A DNA stretch of 64,000 nucleotides from Hydractinia symbiolongicarpus (lineage: Eukaryota; Cnidaria; Hydrozoa; Anthoathecata; Hydractiniidae). The position numbers were made by a program, and so were the translations under genes. The notes below the pieces were generated by a model, which was given only the letters and a program-made list of their open reading frames with translations, was not told where the DNA came from and did no database searches. Within the stretch, counting starts at the first letter, position 1; every line of letters starts with the position of its first letter. Positions 1-13,200 of this stretch are shown in pieces. The stretch lies in assembly GCF_029227915.1 (NCBI RefSeq), contig NC_079882.1, forward strand, positions 1-64,000. Reading direction: 5' to 3'.

Positions 1-422
1 ACTTACGGGACTATACGGGCCGAGTCCGGGATTTACGGGAAATCGCGTGTTTTCGTTTGCCGGCGATTAAACTTCTTTTTTTCAGCGTCTCATCAAAAAT
101 AAAATTTTTTTTGAAAACTACAAGTCTTATGCGTTTTACTGATGAAAAAATAATTTAAAAAATCGTTCGGAAAATGAGTTTACTCCCTGGGTACTTTCTT
201 TGTATACTTCTGACTAAACGGGCCGAGTCAGGGATTTACGGGAAATCGCGGGTTTCCGTTTGCCGGCGATTAAACATTTTTTTGGCTGCGTCTCATTAAA
301 AATGAAAATATTTTTGAAAACTACAAGTCTCATGCGTTTTAGTGCTGAAAAAATAATTTAAAAAATCGTTCGGAAAATGAGTTTACTCCCTGGGTAATTT
401 CTTTGTATACTTTTGACTATAC

Positions 423-455
423 GGGCCGAGTCCGGGATTTACGGGAAATCGCGGG
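423..455 (+). other. Four-tract GGG motif, relaxed G-quadruplex candidate (example monomer)
   Basis: Four GGG runs occur at 423-425, 434-436, 443-445 and 453-455, separated by 8, 6 and 7 bases. This just misses the strict 1-7 base loop rule. The same four runs are present wherever a monomer reads gggccgagtccggg plus tttacgggaaatcgcggg. Variants with gcgtg or ttacggaaaatc lose one run, so quadruplex-competent units are interspersed with incompetent ones. Confidence 0.45.
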
Positions 456-498
456 TTTTCGTTTGCCGGCGATTAAACTTCTTTTATTCAGCGTCTCA

Positions 499-520
499 TC
501 AAAAATGAAAACATTTTTGA
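499..520. repeat. Monomer dyad: 9-bp perfect inverted repeat with AAAA loop (example)
   Basis: The bases TCAAAAATG, AAAA, CATTTTTGA form a perfect 9-bp stem with a 4-base loop. The same dyad recurs in most monomers. Some variants keep the arms and change only the loop, for example the atgtaaacat form at about 27690 and 36420. Others (aaaataaaattttttttga, tcgaaaatgaaaattttt) lose perfect pairing. Dyads of this kind are known from several centromeric satellites as potential cruciform or non-B DNA; a function here is inference. Confidence 0.75.
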
Positions 521-3500
521 AAATTACAAGTCTCATGCGCTTTAGTAATGGAAAAATAATTTAAAAAATCGTTCGGGAAATAAGTTTACTCCCTGGATAC
601 CTTCTTTGTATACTTTTGACTATACGGGCCGACTCCGGGGTTTACGGGAAATCGCGTGTTTTCATTTGCCGGCGATTAAACTTCTTTTATTCAGCGTCTC
701 ATCGAAAATGAAAAAATTTTTGAAAACTACAAGTCTCATGCGTTTTAGTGATGAAAAAATAATTTAAAAAATCGTTCGGGAAATGAGTTTACTCCCTGGG
801 TACTTTCTTTGTATACTTTTGACTATACGGGCCGAGTCCGGGATTTACGGGAAATCGCGTGTTTTCGTTTGCCGGCGATTAAACTTCTTCTTTTCAGCGT
901 CTCATCAAAAATAAAATTTTTTTTGAAAACTACAAGTCTCATGCGTTTTACTGGTGAAAAAATAATTTAAAAAATCGTTCGGAAAATGAGTTTACTCCCT
1001 GGGTACTTTCTTTGTATACTTCTGACTAAACGGTCCGAGTCAGGGATTTACGGGAAATCGCGGGTTTCCGTTTGCCGGCGATTAAACTTTTTTTTGGCTG
1101 CGTCTCATTAAAACTGAAAATATTTTTGAAAACTACAAGTCTCATGCGTTTTAGTGCTGAAAAAATAATTTAAAAAATCGTTCGGAAAATGAGTTTACTC
1201 CCTGGGTAATTTCTTTGTATACTTTTGACTATACGGGCCGAGTCCGGGATTTACGGGAAATCGCGGGTTTTCGTTTGCCGGCGATTAAACTTCTTTTATT
1301 CAGCGTCTCATTAAAAATGAAAACATTTTTGAAAATTACAAGTCTCATGCGATTTACTGGTAAAAAAATAATTTAAAAAATCGTTCGGGAAATGAGTTTA
1401 CTCCCTGGGTACTTTCTTTGTATACTTCTGACTAAACGGGCCGAGTCAGGGATTTACGGGAAATCGCGGGTTTCCGTTTGCCAGCGATTAAACTTCTTTT
1501 TGTCAGCGTCTCATTAAAAATGAAAACATTTTTGAAAACTACAAGTCTCATGCGTTTTAGTGCTGAAAAAATAATTTAAGAAATCGTTCGGAAAATGAGT
1601 TTACTCCCTGGGTAATTTCTTTGTATACTTTTGACCATACGGGCCGAGTTCGGGATTTACAGGAAATCGCAGGTTTTCGTTTGCCGGCGATTAAACTTCT
1701 TTTATTCAGCGTCCCATCAAAATTGAAAACATTTTTGAAAATTACAAGTCTCATGCGTTTTAGTAATGAAAAAATAATTTAAAAAATCGTTCGGGAAATG
1801 AGTTTACTCCCTGGGTACCTTCTTTGTATACTTTTGACTACACGGGTCGACTCCGGGGTTTACGGGAAATCGCGTGATTTCGTTTGCCGGCGATTAAACT
1901 TCTTTTATTCAGCGTCTCATCGAAAATGAAAAAATTTTTGAAAACTACAAGTCTCATGCGTTTTAGTGATGAAAAAATAATTTAAAAAATCGTTCGGGAA
2001 ATGAGTTTACTCCCTGGGTACTTTCTTTGTGTACTTTTGACTATACGGGCCGAGTCCGGGATTTACGGAAAATCGCGGGTTTTCGTTTGCCGGCAATTAA
2101 ACTTCTTTTATTCAGCGTCTCATCAAAAATGAAAACATTTTTGAAAACTACAAGTCTCATGCGTTTTAGTGATGAAAAAATGATTTAAAAAATCGTTCGG
2201 GAAATGAGTTTACTCCCTGGGTACTTTCTTTGTATACTTTTGACTATACGGGCCGAGTCCGGGATTTACGGGAAATTGCGTGTTTTCGTTTGCCGGCGAT
2301 TAAACTCCTTTTTTCAGCGTCTCATCAAAAATAAATTTTTTTTCAAAAACTACAAGTCTCATGCGTTTTACTGGTGAAAAAATAATTTAAAAAATCGTTC
2401 GGGAAATGAGTTTACTCCCTGGGTACTTTCTTTGTATACTTCTGACTAAACGGGCCGAGTCAGGGACTTACGGGAAATCGCGGGTTTCCGTTTGCCGGCG
2501 ATTAAACTTCTTTTTGTCAGCGTCTACTTAAAAATGAAAACATTTTTGAAAACTACAAGTCTCATGCGTTTTAGTGCTGAAAAAATAATTTAAAAAATCG
2601 TTCGGAAAATGAGTTTACTCCCTCGGTAATTTCTTTGTATACTTTTGACTATACGGGCCGAGTCCGGGATTTACGGGAAATCGCTGGTTTTCGTTTGCCG
2701 GCGATTAAACTTCTTTTATTCAGCGTCTCATCAAAAATGAAAACATTTTTGAAAATTACAAGTCTCATGCGATTTACTGGTAAAAAAATAATTTAAAAAA
2801 TCGTTCGGGAAATGAGTTTACTCCCTGGGTACTTTCTTTGTATACTTCTGACTAAACGGTCCGAGTCAGGGATTTACGGAAAATCGCGGGTTTTCGTTTG
2901 CCGGCAATTAAACTTCCTTTATTCAGCGTCTCATCAAAAATGAAAACATTTTTGAAAACTACAAGTCTCATGCGTTTTAGTGATGATAAAATGATTTAAA
3001 AAATCGTTCGGGAAATGAGTTTACTCCCTGGGTACTTTCTTTGTATACTTTTGACTATACGGGCCGAGTCCGGGATTTACGGGAAATCGCGTGTTTTCGT
3101 TTGCCGGCGATTAAACTCCTATTTTTCCGCGTCTCATCAAAAATAAATTTTTTTTTGAAAGCTACAAGTCTCATGCGTTTTACTGGTGAAAAAATAATTT
3201 AAAAAATCGTTCGGGAAATGAGTTTACTCCCTGGGTACTTTCTTTGTATACTTCTGACTAAGCGGGCCGAGTCAGGGACTTACGGGAAATCGCGGGTTTC
3301 CGTTTGGCGGCGATTAAACTTCTTTTTGTCAGCGTCTCTTTAAAAATGAGAACATTTTTGAAAACTACAAGTCTCATGCGTTTTAGTGCTGAAAAAATAA
3401 TTTAAAAAATCGTTCGGAAAATGAGTTTACTCCCTGGGTAATTTCTTTGTATACTTTTGACTATACGGGCCGAGTCCGGGATTTACGGGAAATCGCGGGT

Positions 3501-5028
3501 TTTCGTTTGCCGGCGATTAAACTTCTTTTATTTAGCGTCTCATCAAAAATGAAAACATTTTTGAAAATTACAAGTCTCATGCGATTTACTGGTAAAAAAA
3601 TAATTTAAAAAATCGTTCGGAAAATGAGTTTACTCCCTGGGTACTTTCTTTGTATACTTCTGACTAAACGGTCCGAGTCAGGGATTTACGGGAAATCGCG
3701 GGTTTTCGTTTGCCGGCGAATAAACTTATTTTATTCAGCGTCTCAAAAAAAATGAAAACATTTTTCAAAACTACAAGTCTCATGCGTTTTACTGGTGAAA
3801 AAATAATGCAAAAAATCGTTCGGGAAATGGGTTTACTCCCTGGGTACTTTCTTTGTGTACTTTTGACTATACGGGCCGAGTCCGGGATTTACGGAAAATC
3901 GCGGGTTTTCGTTTGCCGGCAATTAAACTTCTTTTATTCAGCGTCTCATCAAAAATGAAAACATTTTTGAAAACTACAAGTCTCATGCGTTTTAGTGATG
4001 AAAAAATGATTTAAAAAATCGTTCGGGAAATGAGTTTACTCCCTGGGTACTTTCTTTGTAAACTTTTGACTATACGGGCCGGGTCCGGGATTTACGGGAA
4101 ATTGCGTGTTTTCGTTTGCCGGCGATTAAACTCCTTTTTTCAGCGTCTCATCAAAAATAAAATTTTTTTTGAAAACTACAAGTCTCATGCGTTTTACTGG
4201 TGAAAAAATAATTTAAAAAATCGTTCGGGAAATGAGTTTACTCCCTGGGTACTTTCTTTGTATACTTCTGACTAAACGGTCCGAGTCAGGGATTTACGGG
4301 AAATCGCGTGTTTTCGTTTGCCGGCGATTAAACTCCTATTTTTCCGCGTCTCATCAAAAATAAATTTTTTTTTGAAAGCTACAAGTCTCATGCGTTTTAC
4401 TGGTGAAAAAATAATTTAAAAAATCGTTCGGGAAATGAGTTTACTCCCTGGGTACTTTCTTTGTATACTTCTGACTAAACGGGCCGAGTCAGGGACTTAC
4501 GGGAAATCGCGGGTTTCCGTTTGCCGGCGATTAAACTTCTTTTTGTCAGCGTCTCCTTAAAAATGAGAACATTTTTGAAAACTACAAGTCTCATGCGTTT
4601 TAGTGCTGAAAAAATAATTTAAAAAATCGTTCGGAAAATGAGTTTACTCCCTGGGTAATTTCTTTGTATACTTTTGACTATACGGGCCGAGTCCGGGATT
4701 TACGGGAAATCGCGGGTTTTCGTTTGCCGGCGATTAAACTTCTTTTATTCAGCGTCTCATCAAAAATGAAAACATTTTTGAAAATTACAAGTCTCATGCG
4801 ATTTACTGGTAAAAAAATAATTTAAAAAATCGTTCGGGAAATGAGTTTACTCCCTGGGTACTTTCTTTGTATACTTCTGACTAAACGGTCCGAGTCAGGG
4901 ATTTACGGGAAATCGCGGGTTTTCGTTTGCCGGCAATTAAACTTCTTTTATTCAGCGTCTCATCAAAAATGAAAACATTTTTGAAAACTACAAGTCTCAT
5001 GCGTTTTAGTGCTGAAAAAATAATTTAA

Positions 5029-5060
5029 AAAATCGTTCGGTACTTTCTTTGTATACTTTT
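5029..5060 (+). repeat. Truncated satellite monomer (about 21-bp internal deletion)
   Basis: Here aatcgttcgg runs directly into tactttctttg. The usual segment with aaatgagtttactccctggg is missing, so this unit is about 182 bp long. It is one of the few multi-base deletions in the array and is a useful single-copy marker. The short GG at both edges would fit slippage or microhomology joining. Confidence 0.8.
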
Positions 5061-7039
5061 GACTATACGGGCCGAGTCCGGGATTTACGGGAAATCGCGT
5101 GTTTTCGTTTGCCGGCGATTAAACTCCTTTTTTTCCGCGTCTCATCAAAAATAATTTTTTTTTTGAAAGCTACAAGTCTCATGCGTTTTACTGGTGAAAA
5201 AATAATTTAAAAAATCGTTCGGGAAATGAGTTTACTCCCTGGGTACTTTCTTTGTATACTTCTGACTAAACGGGCCGAGTGAGGGATTTACGGGAAATCG
5301 CGGGTTTCCGTTTGCCGGCGATTAAACTTCTTTTTGTCAGCGTCTCCTTAAAAATGAAAACATTTTTGAAAACTACAATTCTCATGCGTTTTAGTGCTGA
5401 AAAAATAATTTACAAAATCGTTCGGAAAATGAGTTTACTCCCTGGGTAATTTCTTTGTATACTTTTGACTATACGGGCCGAGTCCGGGATTTACGGGAAA
5501 TCGCGGGTTTTCGTTTGCCGGCGATTAAACTTCTTTTATTCAGCGTCTCATCAAAAATGAAAACATTTTTGAAAATTACAAGTCTCATGCGATTTACTGG
5601 TAAAAAATAATTTAAAAAATCGTTCGGGAAATGAGTTTACTCCCTGGGTACTTTCTTTGTATACTTCTGACTAAACGGTCCGAGTCAGGGATTTACGGGA
5701 AATCGCGGGTTTCCGTTTGCCGGCGATTAAACTTCTTTTTGTCAGCGTCTCATTAAAAATGAAAACATTTTTGAAAACTACAAGTCTCATGCGTTTTAGT
5801 GCCGAAAAAATAATTTAAAAAATCGTTCGGAAAACGAGTTTACTCCATGGGTAATTTCTTTGTATACTTTTGACTATACGGGCCGAGTCCGGGATTTACG
5901 GGAAATCGCGGGTTTTCGTTTGCCGGCGATTAAACTTCTTTTATTCAGCGTCTCATCAAAAATGAAAACATTTTTGAAAATTACAAGTCTCATGCGATTT
6001 ACTGGTAAAAAAATAATTTAAAAAATCGTTCGGGAAATGAGTTTACTCCCTGGGTACTTTCTTTGTATACTTCTGACTAAACGGTCCGAGTCAGGGATTT
6101 ACGGAAAATCGCGGATTTTCGTTTGCCGGCAATTAAACTTCTTTTATTCAGCGTCTCATCAAAAATGAAAACATTCTTGAAAACTAAAAGTCTCATGCGT
6201 TTTAGTGATGATAAAATGATTTAAAAAATCGTTCAGGAAATGAGTTTACTCCCTGGGTACTTTCTTTGTATACTTTTGACTATACGGGCCGAGTCCGGGA
6301 TTTACGGGAAATCGCGTGTTTTCGTTTGCCGGCGATTAAACTCCTTTTTTTCCGCGTCTCATCAAAAATAAATTTTTTTTTGAAAGCTACAAGTCTCATG
6401 CGTTTTACTGGTGAAAAAATAATTTAAAAAATCGTTCGGGAAATGAGTTTACTCCCTGGGTACTTTCTTTGTATACTTCTGACTAAACGGGCCGAGTGAG
6501 GGACTTACAGGAAATCGCGGGTTTCCGTTTGCCGGCGATTAAACTTCTTTTTGTCAGCGTCTCCTTAAAAATGAAAACATTTTTGAAAACTACAATTCTC
6601 ATGCGTTTTAGTGCTGAAAAAATAATTTAAAAAATCGTTCCGAAAATGAGTTTACTCCCTGGGTAATTTCTTTGTATACTTTTGACTATACGGGCCGAGT
6701 CCGGGATTTACGGGAAATCGCGGGTTTTCGTTTGCCGGCGATTAAACTTCTTTTATTCAGCGTCTCATCAAAAATGAAAACATTTTTGAAAATTACAAGT
6801 CTCATGCGATTTACTGGTAAAAAAATAATTTAAAAAATCGTTCGGGAAATGAGTTTACTCCCTGGGTACTTTCTTTGTATACTTTTGACTATACGGGCCG
6901 AGTCCGGGATTTACGGGAAATCACGGGTTTTCGTTTGCCGGCGATTAAACTTCTTTTATTCAGCGTCTGATCAAAAATGAAAACATTTTTGAAAATTACA
7001 AGTCTCATGCGATTTACTGGTAAGAAAATAATTTAAAAA

Positions 7040-9730
7040 ATCGTTCGGAAAATGAGTTTACTCCCTGGGTAATTTCTTTGTATACTTTTGACTATACGGG
7101 CCGAGTCCGGGATTTACGGGAAATCGCGGGTTTTCGTTTGCCGGCGATTAAACTTCTTTTATTCAGCGTCTCATCAAAAATGAAAACATTTTTGAAAATT
7201 ACAAGTCTCATGCGATTTACTGGTAAAAAAATAATTAAAAAAATCGTTCGGGAAATGAGTTTACTCCCTGGGTAATTTCTTTGTATACTTCTGACTAAAC
7301 GGTCCGAGTAAGGGATTTACGGGAAATCGCGGGTTTCCGTTTGCCGGCGATTAAACTTCTTTTTGTCAGCGTCTCATTAAAAATGAAAACATTTTTGAAA
7401 ACTACAAGTCTCATGCGTTTTAGTGCCGAAAAAATAATTTAAAAAATCGTTCAGAAAAAGAGTTTACTCCCTGGGTAATTTCTTTGTATACTTTTGACTA
7501 TACGGGCCGAGTCCGGGATTAACGGGAAATCGCGGGTTTTCGTTTGCCGGCGATTGAACTTCTTTTATTCAGCGTCTCATCAAAAATAAAATTTTTTTTG
7601 AAAACTACAAGTCTCATACGTTTTAGTAATGAAAAAATAATTTAAAAAAACGTTCGGGAAATGAGTTTACTCCCTGGGTACCTTCTTTTTATACTTTTGA
7701 CTATACGGGTCGACTCCGGAGTTTACGGGAAATCGCGTGTTTTCGTTTGCCGGCGATTAAACTTCTTTTATTCACCGTCTCATCCAAAATGAACACATTT
7801 TTGAAAACTACAAGTCTCATGCGTTTTAGTGCTGAAAAAATAATTTAAAAAATCGTTCGGAAAATGAGTTTACTCCCTGGGTAATTTCTTTGTATACTTT
7901 TGACTATACGGGCCGAGTCCGGGATTTACGGGAAATCGCGGGTTTTCGTTTGCCGGCGATTAAACTTCTTTTATTCAGCGTCTCGTCAAAAATGAAAACA
8001 TTTTTGAAAATTACAAGTCTCATGCGATTTACTGGTAAAAAAATAATTTAAAAAATCGTGCGGGAAATGAGTTTACTCCCTGGGTACTTTCTTTGTATAC
8101 TTCTGACTAAACGGTCCGAGTCAGGGATTTATGGGAAATCGCGGGTTTCCGTTTGCCGGCGATTAAACTTCTTTTTGTCAGCGTCTCATTAAAAATGAAA
8201 ACATTTTTAAAAACTACAAGTCTCATGCGTTTTAGTGATGAAAAAATGATTTAAAAAATCGTTCGGGAAATGAGTTTACTCCCTGGGTACTTTCTTTGTA
8301 TACTTTTGACTATACGGGCCGAGTCCGGGACTTACGGGAAATCGCGGGTTTCCGTTTGCCGGCGATTAAACTTTTTTTTGTCAGCGTCTCCTTAAAAATG
8401 AAAACATTTTTGAAAACTACATGTCTCATGCGTTTTAGTGCTGAAAAAATAATTTAAAAAATCGTTCGGAAAATGAGTTTACTCCCTGGGTAATTTCTTT
8501 GTATACGTTTGACTATACGGGCCGAGTCCGGGATTTACGGGAAATCGCGGGTTTTCGTTTGCCGGCGATTAAACTTCTTTTGTTCAGCGTCTCATCAAAA
8601 ATGAAAACATTTTTGAAAATTACAAGTCTCATGCGATTTACTGGTAAAAAAATAATTAAAAAAATCGTTCGGGAAATGAGTTTACTCCCTGGGTACTTTC
8701 TTTGTATACTTCTGACTAAACGGTCCGAGTAAGGGATTTACGGGAAATCGCGGGTTTCCGTTTGCCGGCGATTAAACTTCTTTTTGTCAGCGTCTCATTA
8801 AAAATGAAAACATTTTTGAAAACTACAAGTCTCATGCGTTTTAGTGCCGAAAAAATAATTTAAAAAATCGTTCAGAAAAAGAGTTTACTCCCTGGGTAAT
8901 TTCTTTGTATACTTTTGACTATACGGGCCGAGTCCGGGATTAACGGGAAATCGCGGGTTTTCGTTTGCCGGCGATTAAACTTCTTTTATTCAGCGTCTCA
9001 TCGAAAATGAAAACATTTTTGAAAATTACAAGTCTCATACGTTTTAGTAATGAAAAAATAATTTAAAAAAACGTTCAGGAAATGAGTTTACTCCCTGGGT
9101 ACCTTCTTTGTATACTTTTGACTATACGGGTCGACTCCGGGGTTTACGGGAAATCGCGTGTTTTCGTTTGCCGGCGATTAAACTTCTTTTATTCACCGTC
9201 TCATCCAAAATGAAAACATTTTTGAAAACTACAAGTCTCATGCGTTTTAGTGCTGAAAAAATAATTTAAAAAATCGTTCGGAAAATGAGTTTACTCCCTG
9301 GGTAATTTCTTTGTATACTTTTGACTATACGGGCCGAGTCCGGGATTTACGGGAAATCGCGGGTTTTCGTTTGCCGGCGATTAAACTTCTTTTATTCAGC
9401 GTCTCATCAAAAATGAAAACATTTTTGAAAATTACAAGTCTCATGCGATTTACTGGTAAAAAAATAATTTAAAAAATCGTGCGGGAAATGAGTTTACTCC
9501 CTGGGTACTTTCTTTGTATACTTCTGACTAAACGGTCCGAGTCAGGGATTTATGGGAAATCGCGGGTTTCCGTTTGCCGGCGATTAAACTTCTTTTTGTC
9601 AGCGTCTCATTAAAAATGAAAACATTTTTGAAAACTACAAGTCTCATGCGTTTCAGTGATGAAAAAATAATTTAAAAAATCGTTCGGGAAATGAGTTTAC
9701 TCCCTGGGTACTTTCTTTGTATACTTTTGA
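7040..9730 (+). repeat. Higher-order repeat: 7-monomer (1421-bp) tandem duplication
   Basis: About six monomers from roughly 7040-8310 recur at 8461-9730 with an offset of 1421 bp, which is 7 x 203. Diagnostic private variants are shared at the same offset: gtccgagtaaggg (7308 and 8729), gggattaacggg, ttcaccgtctcatccaaaatg, aatcgtgcggg and atttatgggaaatcg. The copies differ by scattered substitutions, so this is an older duplication than those further right. Confidence 0.85.
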
Positions 9731-10299
9731 CTATACGGGCCGAGTCCGGGATTTACGGGAAATCGCGGGTTTTGGTTTGCCGGCGATTAAACTTATTTTA
9801 TTCAGCGTCTCAAAAAAAAATGAAAACATTTTTGAAAACTACAAGTCTCATGCGTTTTACTGGTGAAAAAATAATTTAAAAAATCGTTCGGGAAATGGGT
9901 TTACCCCCTGGGTACTTTCTTTGTGTACTTTTGACTATACGGGCCGAGTCCGGGATTTACGGAAAATCGCGGGTTTTCGTTTGCCGGCAATTAAACTTCT
10001 TTTATTCAGCGTCTCATCAAAAATGAAAACATTTATGAAAACTACAAGTCTCATGCGTTTTACTGGTGAAAAAATAATGTAAAAAATAGTTCGGGAAATG
10101 GGTTTACTCCCTGGGTACTTTCTTTGTGTACTTTTGACTATACGGGCCGAGTCCGGGATTTACGGAAAATCGCGGGTTTCCGTTTGCCGGCAATTAAACT
10201 TCTTTTATTCAGCGTCTCATCAAAAATGAAAACATTTTTGAAAACTACAAGTCTCATGCGTTTTAGTGATGAAAAAATTATTTAAAAAATCGTTCAGGA

Positions 10300-13200
10300 A
10301 ATGAGTTTACTCCCTGGGTACTTTCTTTGTAAACTTTTGACTATGCGGGCCGGGTCTGGGATTTACGGGAAATCGCGGGTTTTCGTTTGCCGGCAATTAA
10401 ACTTCTTTTATTCAGCGTCTCATCAAAAATGAAAACATTTTTGAAAACTACAAGTCTCATGCGTTTTACTGGTGAAAAAATAATTCAAAAAATCGTTCCG
10501 GGAAATGAGTTTACTCCCTGGGTACTCTCTTTGTATACTTCTGACTAAACGGGCCGAGTCAGGGACTTACGGGAAATCGCGGGTTTCCGTTTGCCGGCGA
10601 TTAAACTTCTTTTATTCAGCGTCTCATCAAAAATGAAAACATTTTTGAAAACTACAAGTCTCATGCGTTTTAGTGATGAAAAAATTATTTAAAAAATCGT
10701 TCAGGAAATGAGTTTACTCCCTGGGTACTTTCTTTGTAAACTTTTGACTATGCGGGCCGGGTCTGGGATTTACGGGAAATCGCGGGTTTTCGTTTGCCGG
10801 CAATTAAACTTCTTTTATTCAGCGTCTCATCAAAAATGAAAACATTTTTGAAAACTACAAGTCTCATGCGTTTTACTGGTGAAAAAATAATTCAAAAAAT
10901 CGTTCCGGGAAATGAGTTTACTCCCTGGGTACTCTCTTTGTATACTTCTGACTAAACGGGCCGAGTCAGGGACTTACGGGAAATCGCGGGTTTCCGTTTG
11001 CCGGCGATTAAACTTCTTTTTGTCAGCGTCTCTTTAAAAATGAAAACATTTTTGAAAACTACAAGTCTCATGCGTTTTAGTGCTGAAAAAATAATTTAAA
11101 AAATCGTTCGGAAAATGAGTTTACTCCCTGTGTAATTTCTTTGTATACGTTTGACTATACGGGCCGAGTCCGGGATTTACGGGAAATCGCGGGTTTTCGT
11201 TTGCCGGCGATTAAACTTCTTTTATTCAGCGTCTCATCAAAAATTAAAACATTTTTGAAAATTACAAGTCTCATGCGATTTACTGGTAAAAAAATAATTT
11301 AAAAAATCGTTCGGGAAATGAGTTTACTCCCTGGGTACTTTCTTTGTATACTTCTGACTAAACTGTCCGAGTCAGGGATTTACGGGAAATCGCGGGTTTC
11401 CGTTTGCCGGCGATTAAACTTCTTTTTGTCAGCGTCTCATTAAAAATGAAAACATTTTTGAAAACTACAAGTCTCATGCGTTTTAGTGCCGAAAAAGTAA
11501 TTTAAAAAATCGTTCAGAAAAAGAGTTTACTCCCTGGGTAATTTCTTTGTATACTTTTGACTATACGGGCCGAGTCCGGGATTTACGGGAAATCGCGGGT
11601 TTTCGTTTGCCGGCGATTAAACTTCTTTTATTCAGCGTCTCATCGAAAATGAAAACATTTTTGAAAATTACAAGTCTCATACGTTTTAGTAATGAAAAAA
11701 TAATTTAAAAAAACGTTCGGGAAATGAGTTTACTCCCTGGGTACCTTCTTTGTATACTTTTGACTATTCGGGTCGACTCCGGGGTTTACGGGAAATCGCG
11801 TGTTTTCGTTTGCCGGCGTTTAACTTCTTTTATTCACCGTCACATCAAAAATGAAAACATTTTTGAAAACTACAAGTCTCATGCGTTTTACTGGTGAAAA
11901 AATAATTTAAAAAATCGTTCCGGGAAATGAGTTTACTCCCTGGGTACTTTCTTTGTATACTTCTGACTAAAAGGGCCGAGTCAGGGACTTACGGGAAATC
12001 GCGGGTTTCCGTTTGCCGGCGATTAAACTTCTTTTTGTCAGCGTCTCCTTAAAAATGAAAACATTTTTGAAAACTACAAGTCTCATGCGTTTTAGTGCTG
12101 AAAAAATAATTTAAAAAATCGTTCGGAAAATGAGTTTACTCCCTTGGTAATTTCTTTGTATACTTCTGACTAAACGGGCCGAGTCCGGGATTTACGGGAA
12201 ATTGCGGGTTTTCGTTTGCCGGCGATTAAACTTCTTTTTGTCAGCGTCTCATTAAAAATGAAAACATTTTTGAAAGCTACAAGTCTCATGCGTTTTAGTG
12301 CTGAAAAAATAATTTAAAAAATCGTTCGAAAAATGAGTTTACTCCCTGGGTAATTTCTTTGTATACTTTTGACTATACGGGCCGAGTTCGGGATTTACGG
12401 GAAATCGCAGGTTTTCGTTTGCCGGCGATTAAACTTCTTTTATTCAGCGTCTCACCAAAAATGAAATCATTTTTTAACATTACAAGTCCCATGCGTTTTA
12501 GTAATGAAAAAATAATTTAAAAAATCGTTCGGGAAATGATTTTACTCCCTGGGTACCTTCTTTGTATACTTTTGACTATACGGGTCGACTCCGGGGTTTA
12601 CGGGAAATCGCGTGTTTTCGTTTGCCGGCGATTAAACTTTTTTTATTCAGCGTACCATCGAAAATGAAAATTTTTTTGAAAACTACAAGTTTCATGCGTT
12701 TTAGTGATGAAAAAATAATTTAAAAAATCGTTCGAGAAATGAGTTTACTCCCTGGGTACTTTCTTTGTATACTTTTGACTATACGGGCCGAGTCCGGGAT
12801 TTACGGGAAATCGCGGGTTTTCGTTTGCCGGCGATTAAACTTATTTTATTCAGGGTCTCAAAAAAAATGAAAACATTTTTGACAACTACAAGTCTCATGC
12901 GTTTTACTGGTGAAAAAATAATTTAAAAAATCGTTCGGGAAATGAGTTTACTCCCTGGGTAATTTCTTTGTATACTTTTGACTATACGGGCCGAGTCCGA
13001 GATTTACGGGAAATCGCGTGTTTTCGTTTGCCGGCGATTAAACTTCCTTTTGTCAGCGTCTCATTAAAAATGAAAACAATTTTGAAAACTACAAGTCTCA
13101 TGCGTTTTAGTGCTGAAAAAATAATTTAAAAAATCGTTCGGAAAATGAGTTTACTCCCTGGGTAATTTCTTTGTATACTTTTGACTATACGGGCCGAGTT

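Larger units (their letters stand above)
415..617 (+). repeat. Representative single monomer of the satellite
   Basis: This 203-bp unit runs from one gactatacgggccgag landmark to the next and carries all common landmarks: four GGG tracts in its first 45 bases, the GCCGGC palindrome, the cagcgtctcatc box, an A/T dyad, acaagtctcatgcg and ctccctgg. It is useful as a reference against which other units differ. Frequent alternatives are actccggggttt or acttcggggttt for gtccgggattt, gcgtgttttc for gcgggttttc, and ggtgaaaaaata for the tag in this region. Confidence 0.9.

Noticed and set aside
3710-3958. 82-codon plus-strand open frame in the array, and about two dozen similar 60-80 codon frames on both strands
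   Set aside because: They are translations of the satellite itself in different phases. The period of 203 is not a multiple of three, so frames close after one monomer or a little more. The peptides repeat on both strands with no codon-level conservation.
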